The notes under the pieces were generated by a model. It was not told where the DNA came from and did not search any database. It saw only the letters and a program-made list of their open reading frames with translations. Positions 21,101 to 30,400 of a stretch of DNA of 64,000 bases are shown here, piece after piece. Source of the stretch: Synaphobranchus kaupii. Taxonomy: Eukaryota; Chordata; Actinopteri; Anguilliformes; Synaphobranchidae. Where the stretch lies: contig JAINUF010000032.1 in the NCBI GenBank assembly GCA_029718625.1, positions 186,001 through 250,000 on the forward strand. The letters run 5' to 3'. Both the position numbers and the translations under genes were made by a program. Numbering within the stretch: position 1 is the stretch's first letter; each line of letters opens with the position of its first letter.

Positions 21101-23759
21101 AATTTTTGACTCTACTAATACAAAAGCCTCTTGGACAATCCAGCAGGTTGTCATAGCTCTGACTAGCTAGCACTGGAGGAAGCATAAATAACGTTACCGC
21201 ATAGGCTACAAAGTGACTAAGTAATATGGGCATAGGCTAGTTGTAATTTTCATGCTGTATTAGTCGTTTGCTGTATATACGTAGCTGTCGTATAAAACAG
21301 AAATTTAGCTGTTTTTCTCCTTATGTTAGGACAAAAACAACTCTGCTTGTTTGCATGTTCATTGCCCAGCTGAACCACCGAACTGTTATAGTTGCCACGC
21401 ACGTAAATTTTGTCGAATAGAAACTAAAGTTACCGAGTGGGCTTTAAGATATCCTTGTAAAACTTTTGTCAAATAGTATAGTCTAAAATCTTTCTGTAAT
21501 GATGAATTACTAAATCAGGACAGATTATTTATTCAAAATAGCTTTTATTCACCAAGACACACAAGACACATGCTATTACCCAAATTTGCTTATCACTTGT
21601 TTACTTATATTATGAATGTAGCTTTCTAGGTTCTAAAAAAAGACTATACTATAACATTACGTTTCTTTAGGCGACTGTACCATCTACTCTCAGTTGACAT
21701 TATCATACTGCTGGACGTCGCGATTTTTGGACCACGACGGACACCGTGAGTGAAGTGAGCCGTGATTGGCTGCAGGGGCTATCAACAATCTTTAAGGAAA
21801 TGGTGCAAACTGGCCCGGAGTGGGCGGGGTTTTGGTAAAATGGGCGGAGAATGCTGGCTTCAACGGAATGAATGGGAGAGATCCAGCTTGTAGTTTCTAG
21901 TTTTCTATATAGTTCGCTGATTGTTACGTAATCATTTAGAACAGGGATGTCAAAGTCAAATCCTGGAGGGCCGCTGTGTCTGCTGGTTTTCGATGTGTTC
22001 CTGCACTTAAGTGTTTCATTTAAGTCTAAAGTTTGATTGGCTAAAGAGTCTGCACACCTTGTTTCCAAGGCCTAAATTGGCTGCTGATTGAAAGGAAATC
22101 ACAAAAACCAGCAGACACAGCGGCCCTCCAGGACTGGAGTTTGAGATCCCTGATTTAGAACGTTCAGGTATAGACACACCCATACGTGTCTTGCTACGAT
22201 GACAGTCGTCTCCTTATCGATTCTGTGTCTTAATACTTGCTTTCCATTTGTACTAAAATTCACCCGCAAATACCTTTCCCAAACTTCCTTTCGGGCTTAG
22301 TAAATGACATTACACGTACTAAAGTAATCAATTTGCATGACCAACTCCCACTATTTCGCGAAATAATGTAAACCCAATTTTGCATATTCATTCAGGCTAA
22401 CCCACAAAAATTAGAAATCTTTACATTTTAGCACACGCAATCGTCTTTACACCTCGATAGTTGATCACCTCCCCTTCAACTTTTTGTGGGTGGTAAGTTT
22501 TACAGGATGCTTGGAGAACCCTTGTTGATAGCCTATGCCCCAGGAGGGGTAAAAGGCATAAGTAAGTCAGTAAGTAACAGTTTTACATGTGCTTTTGTAC
22601 ACGCAAACCTTTAGTAAATCGACCCCTAAATGTATTACAACTTAAAGTATTCATGCAAGACAATGTTGATGAGTTTAATTTTGGGGCAAGGATCTATAGC
22701 AGACAATGTTAATGATTATAGTTTTGGTGTAAGGATCTGAAACAGAAAACGAGTCACATCCATGTTTCAATCCCACAGCCCTCTTTTTCATGCCCTGACC
22801 TCTTCTGTACACTCCTGAACAATGAGGTTTTCTCTCTTTTTGCAGATTCCCTGGACTGCATCATCTGTCCAGCTGACTTCTGGTCAAATGCTGAGAAGGA
22901 TGAATGTGTACCCAAGCCTGTTGAGTTCTTGTCCTTCCACGAGGTTCTGGGTATCATCCTGGCAGCATGTTCGGTGACTGGGGCCTGCATGGCCATCACG
23001 GTGGCTGCCGTGTTTTACAGACACAGGGACACACCCATTGTGAAAGCTAATAACTCAGAGCTGAGCTTCCTGCTGGTCTTTTCATTGAAACTGTGTTTCC
23101 TTTGCTCTCTTACTTTCATCGGCTGGCCCTCAAAGTGGTCCTGTATGCTGCGCCACACCGCGTTTGGGATCACCTTTGTCCTCTGCATCTCTTGTGTTCT
23201 GGGGAAAACAATAGTGGTGTTAATGGCCTTCAGGGCTACACTTCCAGGCAGTAATGTCATGAAGTGGTTTGGGCCTCTGCAGCAGAGACTGAGTGTTCTT
23301 GCTTTCACTCTCATACAGGTCCTTATTTGTGTGCTTTGGTTAACAATATCCCCTCCTTTCCCCAACAAGAACATGAAGCACTACAAAGAAAAGATCATTC
23401 TAGAATGTGATGTAGGATCAGCAGTGGGGTTCTGGGCTGTACTGGGTTATATTGGACTCCTCTCTATATTGTGCTTTGTTTTAGCTTTTCTGGCTCGTAA
23501 ACTGCCTGACAACTTCAATGAAGCCAAATACATCACATTCAGCATGCTCATATTCTGTGCAGTCTGGATCACCTTTATACCAGCTTATGTCAGCTCACCT
23601 GGAAAGTTCACTGTAGCAGTGGAGATCTTTGCAATTTTAGCTTCCAGCTTCAGTCTGATCATTTGCATTTTTGTCCCTAAATGTTTTATAATATTGTTTA
23701 GGCCTGAACAAAATACCAAAAAGCAAATGATGGAGAAAATGCCATCAAAATCTCTCTGA
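8970..23759 (+). CDS. OlfC/V2R-like family C receptor, copy B (complete, six exons)
   Basis: Joined from 8970-9196, 9857-10151, 16347-17144, 17927-18148, 18234-18357 and 22846-23759, giving 859 residues, the usual size for this family. The order is: signal peptide (about 1-20), Venus-flytrap domain (about 20-515), nine-Cys domain (about 519-576), seven membrane segments (from about 588), short tail. Residues aligned to the amino-acid pocket of the calcium-sensing receptor are kept: Ser155 and Ser157, Thr180 for Ser170, Asp200, Tyr228 and Glu307. This supports amino-acid sensing in olfactory neurons, but that is inference. All introns are GT-AG and phases agree. The start ATG has A at -3 and G at +4. 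Intron 2 carries a 4.6-kb fold-back element that is absent from C and D. An mGluR- or CaSR-proper identity is less likely given the V2R exon layout and tandem array. Confidence 0.96.
9197..9856 (+). other. Copy B intron 1
   Basis: It is 660 bp, GT-AG, with no coding sequence. An AT-rich near-palindromic stretch at about 9727-9780 (attattatatataattatat) is kept in copies C and D. Around 9520-9540 (aagatatctttt) it preserves the target site into which a Sleeping Beauty-type element jumped in copy C. Confidence 0.8.
9857..10151 (+). CDS. Copy B exon 2: flytrap lobe 1
   Basis: It is 295 bp, acceptor caacag|T, donor ATG|gtgagt (phase 0). It encodes [20 protein letters not shown] and the [14 protein letters not shown] strand, whose Ser155 and Ser157 match the CaSR Thr145/Ser147 amino-acid contacts. 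The FAIEEIN motif is intact here but FAIKEIN in C and D. Confidence 0.95.
10478..11574. mobile_element. hAT-type element in copy B intron 2
   Basis: It starts CAGTGTTGGGGTGTAG and ends TTTCCCCAACACTG. The flanks caaatgga (10470-10477) and caaaagga (11575-11582) are a 7/8 match, fitting the 8-bp target duplication of hAT. Orthologous copies sit at 29917-30887 (C) and 52622-56109 (D, interrupted). No transposase is seen. Confidence 0.75.
11793..12065 (+). repeat. 59-bp minisatellite in the left fold-back arm
   Basis: About 4.5 tandem units of roughly 59 bp are built around tgaaattcagattttcaaaa and aaatacaaatctctc. The right arm has about two reversed units near 16000-16140, so copy number differs between the arms. 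Confidence 0.8.
12246..12820. repeat. Inner inverted repeat in the left arm
   Basis: It begins gaggtaagtatatagttata and ends with its complement tataactatatacttacctg. The paired stretch includes gttgataaacactc, agcgctgtattgctactagt and a block with ttttccgcaggcaggtag. One side carries about 70 bp that the other lacks. The mirror image is at 15236-15818. Confidence 0.75.
13361..14705. other. Unpaired spacer of the fold-back element
   Basis: About 1.35 kb are not duplicated between the arms. It is rich in 'taggctac' motifs. No open frame with recognisable homology, RNA gene or further repeat is seen. Confidence 0.6.
15236..15818. repeat. Inner inverted repeat in the right arm
   Basis: This is the mirror image of 12246-12820, beginning caggtaagtatatagttata and ending tatatacttacctcgttaac. 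Because both arms are themselves palindromic, several alternative hairpins can form. Confidence 0.75.
16347..17144 (+). CDS. Copy B exon 3: flytrap core
   Basis: It is 798 bp, phase 0 at both ends (caacag|GTG, CAG|gtaaac), 266 residues. It starts [13 protein letters not shown], the V2R hallmark. Asp200 (in IPSD), Tyr228 (in DSDYG) and Glu307 (in GSETW) match the amino-acid-binding residues of the calcium-sensing receptor. Confidence 0.96.
17145..17926 (+). other. Copy B intron 3
   Basis: It is 782 bp, non-coding and colinear with introns 3 of A, C and D. It contains the old L2/V-SINE-like tail fragment near 17665-17735. Confidence 0.8.
17927..18148 (+). CDS. Copy B exon 4
   Basis: It is 222 bp with the same phases and sites as copy A exon 4. 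It encodes [17 protein letters not shown] followed by [18 protein letters not shown], sharing Thr and Leu with copy A where C and D have Lys and Val. Confidence 0.95.
18234..18357 (+). CDS. Copy B exon 5: cysteine-rich domain
   Basis: It is 124 bp, acceptor ctgaag|GTC, donor ACAG|gtacag, with six cysteines. It begins [10 protein letters not shown], with Gly where A, C and D have Val, and reads YDCVSC like copy D rather than YDCVPC. Confidence 0.93.
18627..19415. mobile_element. Long-inverted-repeat element, copy B
   Basis: Counterpart of 1224-2003, with arms in the same orientation and spacer uninterrupted, including catagatatatactaccagg, the site where copy C carries a 6.4-kb insertion. Confidence 0.75.
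21942..22152. mobile_element. 211-bp hAT-type miniature element
   Basis: It starts CAGGGATGTCAAAGTCAAAT and ends GAGTTTGAGATCCCTG; the sub-termini share CCAGCAGACACAGCGGCCCT. The exact 8-bp duplication ATTTAGAA is at 21934-21941 and 22153-22160. Copies A (about 5515) and C (about 43053) read atcatttagaac uninterrupted. The open frame across it is not a gene. Confidence 0.9.
22846..23759 (+). CDS. Copy B exon 6: seven TM segments and C-tail
   Basis: It is 914 bp, acceptor ttgcag|AT, stop TGA at 23757-23759. It has FWSN where A and C have FWTN, WPSKW in the first extracellular loop region, FSLI in TM7, and a tail ending [13 protein letters not shown]. Confidence 0.96.
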
Positions 23760-25228
23760 AACACAAAGAAATATCAGTAATGTTGATGGATGATTGTATT
23801 TAAAATGTGTTATCTTATATGTTATTCTGCTACTGTTTCTTTGAGTAAAAAACATATATATCTGTACATTTTTACCTCATCTATTTACCTCATATTTTTA
23901 CCTCTAATATTAACTAACTGGAGCAACAGACCGTCAGGGATTTCATACCATGGATGAATCGGGGTATTTGTGTTTTCTGGCATTTTTGTACATTGTGTAA
24001 TTGTTCAATCCTCACTCAAAACGCACCAAGCAAAAGAACAAGACAAGTTCCCAAGTCTGCCTGCTGTTGCTGGAGGGCAGGTAGAGTCAGTCTCACTCCT
24101 ACGGGAGCTGCATAGGGGAGATGGTGGTATTGCTGAAGTGGACTTCAGCTGCCAGCCTAACAATATACGTCATCACTGCTGGGGGTGCTTGTTTTTCAGG
24201 GCTGGGAGGGCATAGCTGTTTTCAGCTCATTCTTTTGGGAGGGGAGACTTGTTTTTGTCTGGTGATCTTTTGATTGAAAAGCCCTGTGTGAATATGACTT
24301 TAGAAAGGGACTCCCACTAATATCCAGTAGATGTCTCCCTGGGATGCAAAGAAACACAACATCATCAGATGCTGTTTACTGTTTATCCACCAGCCATTTT
24401 CCATCTAACAGGAGGGGTGAACAGAACTTAGTGATTTTCTGAGCATAAAGCCTGAAGAAAATCACCCAATTTTCTACTGTCATCCCCTTCACAGCCAGTT
24501 CACAGATAGATCTCTACTTCTGACACACTTATTCAAAACATAACATTTGCCAGTTATGTCAGCATGAAACTCTTCAGTACAACAGTCCAATTAAAGTGAT
24601 AATGTGGAATCCAAGTGATAACAAGTAGAGGGTTGGGTACTTGAAAGGGTTGGTAGGGACAAGAGCTTTTTTTTTTTTTTACAAATAATTCAAACAGGAA
24701 AATGATTCTCATTTTAACATTTCATTGAAACTAGATTTGAGAGTAAACATTTTGAAATAACCCTCATGTAACGATATAATTAGAGAGGGATTAGTTTAGT
24801 ATTTTACCCACTGCCACTGAAACATTGATGTATGATGTGAGACATGGTACAATGTAAAGCCAATTCAAGTTAAATATTAACGGTTGTTCTACGACTTTAG
24901 AAAGGGACTCCCACAAATTCCCAGCAGATGTCTCCCTGGGATGCAAAGAAACAAAAGATGATCAGATGCTGTTTACTGTTTATCCACCAGTAGGGGTGAA
25001 CAGGGCTTATTCTGATTTCTGAGCATAAAATTAACATCTGCAAAGTCACAGCCAATAGTGTCCATGAGACTCATTGAGCTCTGCAGTTCACACAGATAAA
25101 TCTATCCACTTCTGACACACTTATAAGAAACACAGCATTTGCCACTTATGTCAACATGAAACACTCTTTAGTGCAACAGTCCAATTAAAGTGATAATGTG
25201 GAATCCAAGTGATAAGAAGTAGGATATA

Positions 25229-25915
25229 CAGTGCATCCGGAAAGTATTCACAGCGCTTCACTTTTTCCACATTTTGTTCTGTGGATGGATCACTTTAAGG
25301 GTTGTTTCTCCTGACTTTTTTCCCCATAGAGTTCTATAGGAAAATGAGTCCGGAGAAATAACCCTTGCAGTGATCCATCCACATCTACTCCATATCTGGC
25401 AACAGAGTGGTGGTTTGGGGCTCGTTTGATAGCTCAGACCCTTGATAACTTACAGCCATTTAGCCAGCCACGTGTTCCATACTGTACCAGTGTAATTTAC
25501 AGCTGAATCTAGTCTCACCCCCCAATTTCCATAGAGATCCATTCAAATGCAGAGAGGTTATAGTATCGCTTGTAACAGTACCTGAAAATAAGATATCGAC
25601 AGTTTTTTGATGTTGATGGTCACAGACTTCAGGACGTAACAGCATGTAAAGGATATGCGACCAAATATGAAATATGATACTTTAAAAATACGTTAAAGCA
25701 AAGGGTATGAATACTTATGTAAATGAGAAATTTTAGTTTTTTATTTTTAATAAATTTGCAAAAATCTCAAAAAAACTTTTTTTCACATTGTCATTATGGG
25801 GTGTTGTGTGTAGAATTTTGAGGGAAAAAATAAATTTAATCAATTTTGGAATAAGGCTGTAACAGAACAAAATGTGGAAAAAGTGAAGCGCTGTGAATAC
25901 TTTCCGGATGCACTG
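25229..25915. mobile_element. Tc1-type miniature element (CAGTGCATCCGG ends)
   Basis: The ends are CAGTGCATCCGGAAAGTATT and its complement, flanked by TA at 25227-25228 and 25916-25917. The A-B spacer at about 8572 (ggatatatatacag) is the empty site. It has no transposase. The interior (25281-25680) matches the cargo of the element at 27747-28942, which has different ends. Confidence 0.85.
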
Positions 25916-26191
25916 TATATACAGTACACACTTCTGGTACAGAAACAGCACTTGGCTCCCACCCTTGTACCAAAATACCACCCCAGTTGTGTGTATCTAT
26001 CCAGAGAAGGAAAAACGAATGAAAAAACATGGCTGCTTTTAAGTATATTAATTTGCTGTATTTATGCAATTCTTTTTTACCATTACATTTTGAAATGCAT
26101 TATTTTGACCACATACATATACATTTTTTTCCCAGAATTTTCAGTTAATCTTGTGGAAACATTATTATGTAATATTTTATACATTATATTT

Positions 26192-26875
26192 CAGGTTCAA
26201 AGTTCTGACCCTGGCCTACACTGCAGCCAATAGGACAGGCCCCGCCTACCTGCAGGACTTAATCCAGAACTATGTTCCTGCTCGACCACTTCGCTCTTCT
26301 ACAGCAGGGCGACTGGCACTTCCCCCCCTCCGTGTCAAAGGCTCTCGCTTGTCCCGACTGCGGAGTTTTTCCACATTAGCACCTCAGTGGTGGAATGAAC
26401 TTCCCATTCCCCTACGTTCTACTCCAACCCTGCCTGCATTCCGTCGAGGCCTGAAGACACACCTCTTCAGACTCCACCTTGACTGATATCCTCACCTAGG
26501 AATATCAGTTCCCTGTTCCCTGTGTTTTCCTGTCTGTTTATTATAGTTTATAATAGTATTTGGAATGGTTTATAATAGTATAGTTTATAATAGATTTGGA
26601 AAGGTTTATAATAGCATAGTTTATAATAGTATTTGGAATGGTTTATAATAGTATAGTTTATAATAGTATTTGGAATGGAAGTGTGGTGTTGCTGATTTGC
26701 CCACAGCTTACTGTGAACTACAGTCAACGTTCATTGCTAGGGATAGCTGCTACATTATGCAAAGAATGTGCTTTGCCTTGTCTGTTCTGTAATGATGATG
26801 ATGTCTCTGTACGCACTTACTGTACGTCGCTTTGGATAAAAGCGTCTGCTAAATAAATGTAATGTAATGTAATGT
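26192..26875 (+). mobile_element. 5'-truncated L2/CR1-type LINE 3' end
   Basis: A frame at about 26192-26486 encodes the end of a reverse transcriptase protein (GPAYLQDLIQNYVPARPLRS, then WWNELPIPLRSTPTLPAFRR). The 3' tail is gctttggataaaagcgtctg followed by (taatg)n. The C-D spacer near 50762 reads acattatatttggggcc, which is the empty site. It is a dead fragment. Confidence 0.8.
26546..26678 (+). repeat. 37-bp minisatellite in the LINE 3' region
   Basis: About 3.5 units of roughly 37 bp, made of gtttataatagtatagtt plus ataatagtatttggaatg. Confidence 0.7.
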
Positions 26876-26876
26876 A

Positions 26877-27198
26877 TTTGGGGCCTAATTATGTAATATG
26901 GGCATTCTGAAGCAAGAGAGAGTTGACACTGACAGTAATTATTGCTGCACCGCTTTCACTGAGCTCATTGGTTAATGTGTCAGTGAGTTCACACACTCCT
27001 CTGTAGTTTTACTATTGTGTGTGCTTTACTGTGCCTCCTGTGAGAAGAAGACTCATGAGGATTGGAGACAAAATAAAAAAATTTAATCATGACAGTTGTT
27101 CATTTTGTAAATAATACATAGCCACGCCTCTCCGTGTGTGGGCTGTGCTCATGAAGGGTATTTAAACATGAGAGACAGCCGCATCCTGTCCTGAAAGC
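26877..27198 (+). promoter_or_regulatory. Conserved upstream region of copy C
   Basis: It aligns with 8644-8969 and 50762-51083, including TAATTATTG, the inverted CCAAT, the GCCACGCCTC box and TATTTAAA at 27159-27166. Confidence 0.6.
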
Positions 27199-27425
27199 AT
27201 GGAGGTGATGTGGACAACGTTGGTTCTGGCACTGGTGGCTGGTGCTCTCACCCTGGCAAAGGGAAGGTCTGGGTCGGGTTGCAGACTGAAGGGGACCCCC
27301 AGGCCTGCTGTGTTCTCCCAGCCTGGGGACTTTGTGATTGGAGGCATTTTTAGCATCCACAGCTATACGACCACCACTGAGCACAACTACACCAGCCGAC
27401 CAGAAGCACCGTACTGTACGGGGAG
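27199..27425 (+). CDS. Copy C exon 1: start and signal peptide
   Basis: It is 227 bp, donor GGGAG|gtcagt, phase 2. The signal peptide is [20 protein letters not shown]. It reads [13 protein letters not shown], so the first N-glycosylation sequon of B and D is lost. The start context gcATGG is the same as in B. Confidence 0.95.
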
Positions 27426-30400
27426 GTCAGTGAAGGGAGGAAGTGTGTTGTGCAATGTGTGGACAGCCATGTTTCTGATTCTGGAGATGCATAAATAAAT
27501 ATCAATAACATGTTTTGAAATGTATTAATTAGATCAATTGCAGAGTGTAGGGTAAATATATTGTAATTTAAATGGCTAAACATTTATTACATTATGACCT
27601 AAACAGGTTCACTCTTCATCTTAAAAGACAAGCCTGTTAAGGTTTTGGTTTAATGAATATTGTCATTGTTGTTTTATTATGTTACACATTATTTACCTGA
27701 TATACACTTCATTTCACTTTTGTTGTTTCAGTTCTAGCATAAGATACAGTTGAAGTCGGAAGTTTACATACACTTAGGTTGAAGTCATTAAAACTAATTT
27801 TTAACCACTCCACAGATTTCATGTTAGCAAACTATAGTGTTGGCAAGTCAGTTAGGACATATACTTTGTGCATGACACAAGTAATTTTTCCAACAATTGT
27901 TTACAGACAGATTATTTCACTTTTCATTCACTGTATCACAATTCCAGTGGGTCAGAAGTTTACATACACTAAGTTGACTGTGCCTTAACATTTTTAATAT
28001 TTGGTCGCATATCCTTTGGCTTTGCATGCCATGACTTTGTGATGTCTGTGACCCAACAACATCAAAAGACTCTTGATATCTTATTTTCTGGTACTCTTAC
28101 AAGCTATGCTATAACGTCTCTGCATTTGAATGGATCTCTATGGGAATTGTGGGGTGGGACTAGATTTAGCTGTAAATTATGCAGGAACAGTATGGAATAC
28201 GATTGGTAAAATGGCTGTAAATCATCAAGGCCATACCTCGTCTGAGGTATCAAACAAGCCTCAAACCATCACTCTGCTGCCAGATATGCAGTAGATATGG
28301 ATGGATCACTTTAAGGGTTCTTTCTCCTGACAAATTTTCCTATTGAACTCTATGGAAAAATAAGTCAGGAGAAGAAACCCTTCAAGTTATCCATCCATAT
28401 TTACTGTATTTCTGGCAGCAGAGTGATGATTTAAAGCTTGCTTGATACGCCAGACCCTTGATGACTTAGAGCCATTTAGCCAACCCTGTGTTTCCATACT
28501 GTTCCAGTGTGATTTACAGCTAAATCTAGTCCCACCCCCCAATTCCCATAGAGATCCATTCAAATGCAGGGACGTTATACTATCGCTTGTAAGAGCACCA
28601 GAAAATAAGATATCAAGAGTCTTTTGATGTTGCTGGGTCACAGACATCAGGAAGTCATGGCATGCAAAGCCAAAGGATATGCGACCAAATATTAAAAATT
28701 TAAAGGCACAGTCAACTTAGTGTATGTAAACTTCTGACCCACTGGAATTGTGAAATAGTGAATTAAAAGTGAAATAATCTGTCTGTAAACAATTGCTGGA
28801 AAAATTACTTGTGTAATGCACAAAGTAGATGTCCTAACTGACTTGCCAACACTACAGTTTGCGAACATGAAATCTGTGGAGTGGTTAAAAATGAGTTTTA
28901 ATGACTTCAACCTAAGTGTATGTAAACATCCGACTTCAACTGTATGTTTTCCATCAGTTTGGCCTTCAATATATGTCGCTACAGCAATCAAGTATTCACA
29001 TACACCTTTTGGTTAAAAGAAAAAATTTAGCAACTGTAGAAATATATATATTCTGTAATTCTAGAAGTCAAATAACTATAAAATATATAGATGAGCTGGG
29101 ACTATTCAGTATAACCCCAATACCACGATGGTGTGCCCAGGTAATGCGCCACTCTTATTTTTGTCGAAATATAAAATTATTATTATATATAATTATATTA
29201 TTAAATATAAAGTATCGCCATTTCATGCCTAGTTGCATGTTCTCTTATGTTTCTGTCATTCTGTGTGACTCTTCATATTGTTGTTCCCGACAGTTTGGAT
29301 ATCCGGGAAGTGCGCTTTGCTAGAACCATGGTTTTTGCCATCAAGGAAATCAACAACAGCTCAGAGCTCCTGCCAGGTGTAACTTTGGGCTACCAGATCC
29401 ATGACTCCTGCTCGTCCGTGCTAGTGGCTGTGAGGTTGGCTTTCCAGCTGGCCAATGGCATCGAGCCAATTTTCTTTCCTAACCAGTCCTGCTCAAAGTC
29501 TGCCACTGTGCATGCTGTTGTGGGCGAGTCTGGCTCTACGCCCTCCATCGCCATATCCCGAATTCTCGGACCTTTCGGCATCCCCATGGTGAGCTTCTCC
29601 TGCCCAGTCCTCCAGTGCATGTTCTGATAAATTACCTGAATTTATTACTATACTATATTTATACTTCATTTGACATATAAAGAAAATATAGAGCCATTAA
29701 CTAGGGATGCTCCAATACCAATCCTGGTATCGGTATCGGGTCCGATCCTGTGTTCATGTACTCGTGCTCCGATTATAAACGGTTATTCATAGAACTTTGT
29801 GGTCAGACTTTGGAACTTAGAAAATTACAATAGTCCGTCGAATTTGAGCACAGTCTATTATGTAAACCATGTTAATTTCACCTAGGATATATGTCTGCAA
29901 TAAACAGACAAATGGACAGTGTTGGGGTGTAGTGTAACTACATGTAGTGTGGTTTAATTACATTTTGCAGCAGTTTTCTGGTAGTTCAACTAATTCAAAT
30001 GTGTGTAATGGTTGTAGAAGTTGAATACTTCTTTGTCATATTGAGGTGTGGTTAAATACATGAACTACCAACTACTTTTGGCCCTAAACTATATATATTT
30101 TTCCAAATCCCTTTGAGAAAATAGCGCCTCCTTTCTCTCTTTCCCCTCTAATCCTGACTGGTGAAAAACACTCCACTGTAGTTTCCAACAGCCAACTGCC
30201 AATTGCCACACATTACTATTTCTCCCCACTGAGCTCTATAGTGGTTCTCCCCATGTACAAAAAGGCATTGCTCACACGCGCGCCATGTCTGGGAACAACC
30301 ATGGTCATACTTAGTACGAGCGAACTCAACAGAAATAAATGCAAACTATCTCCACAGCAAAGACAACAAACACAAATATAAGAATCTACATAAAAGTCTG

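Larger units (their letters stand above)
18400..22626. mobile_element. PIF/Harbinger-like TIR element filling copy B intron 5
   Basis: Same ends (GGGGTCGATTTACTA, TAGTAAATCGACCCC) and position as in copy A; the right TSD is TAA and the left flank is CAA. It is the shortest version at 4.2 kb. It holds the fold-back element (about 18627-19415) and a small hAT element (21942-22152). It lacks the 878-bp element of copy A and also lacks a segment around 20485 that A and C have, an internal deletion. Confidence 0.65.
23760..26876. other. B-C intergenic spacer
   Basis: No host gene is seen. It is colinear with the A-B spacer, with the duplicated block pair at about 24298-24630 and 24892-25220, plus two precise insertions: a Tc1-type miniature element (25229-25915) and an L2 3' fragment (26192-26875). 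Confidence 0.75.
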
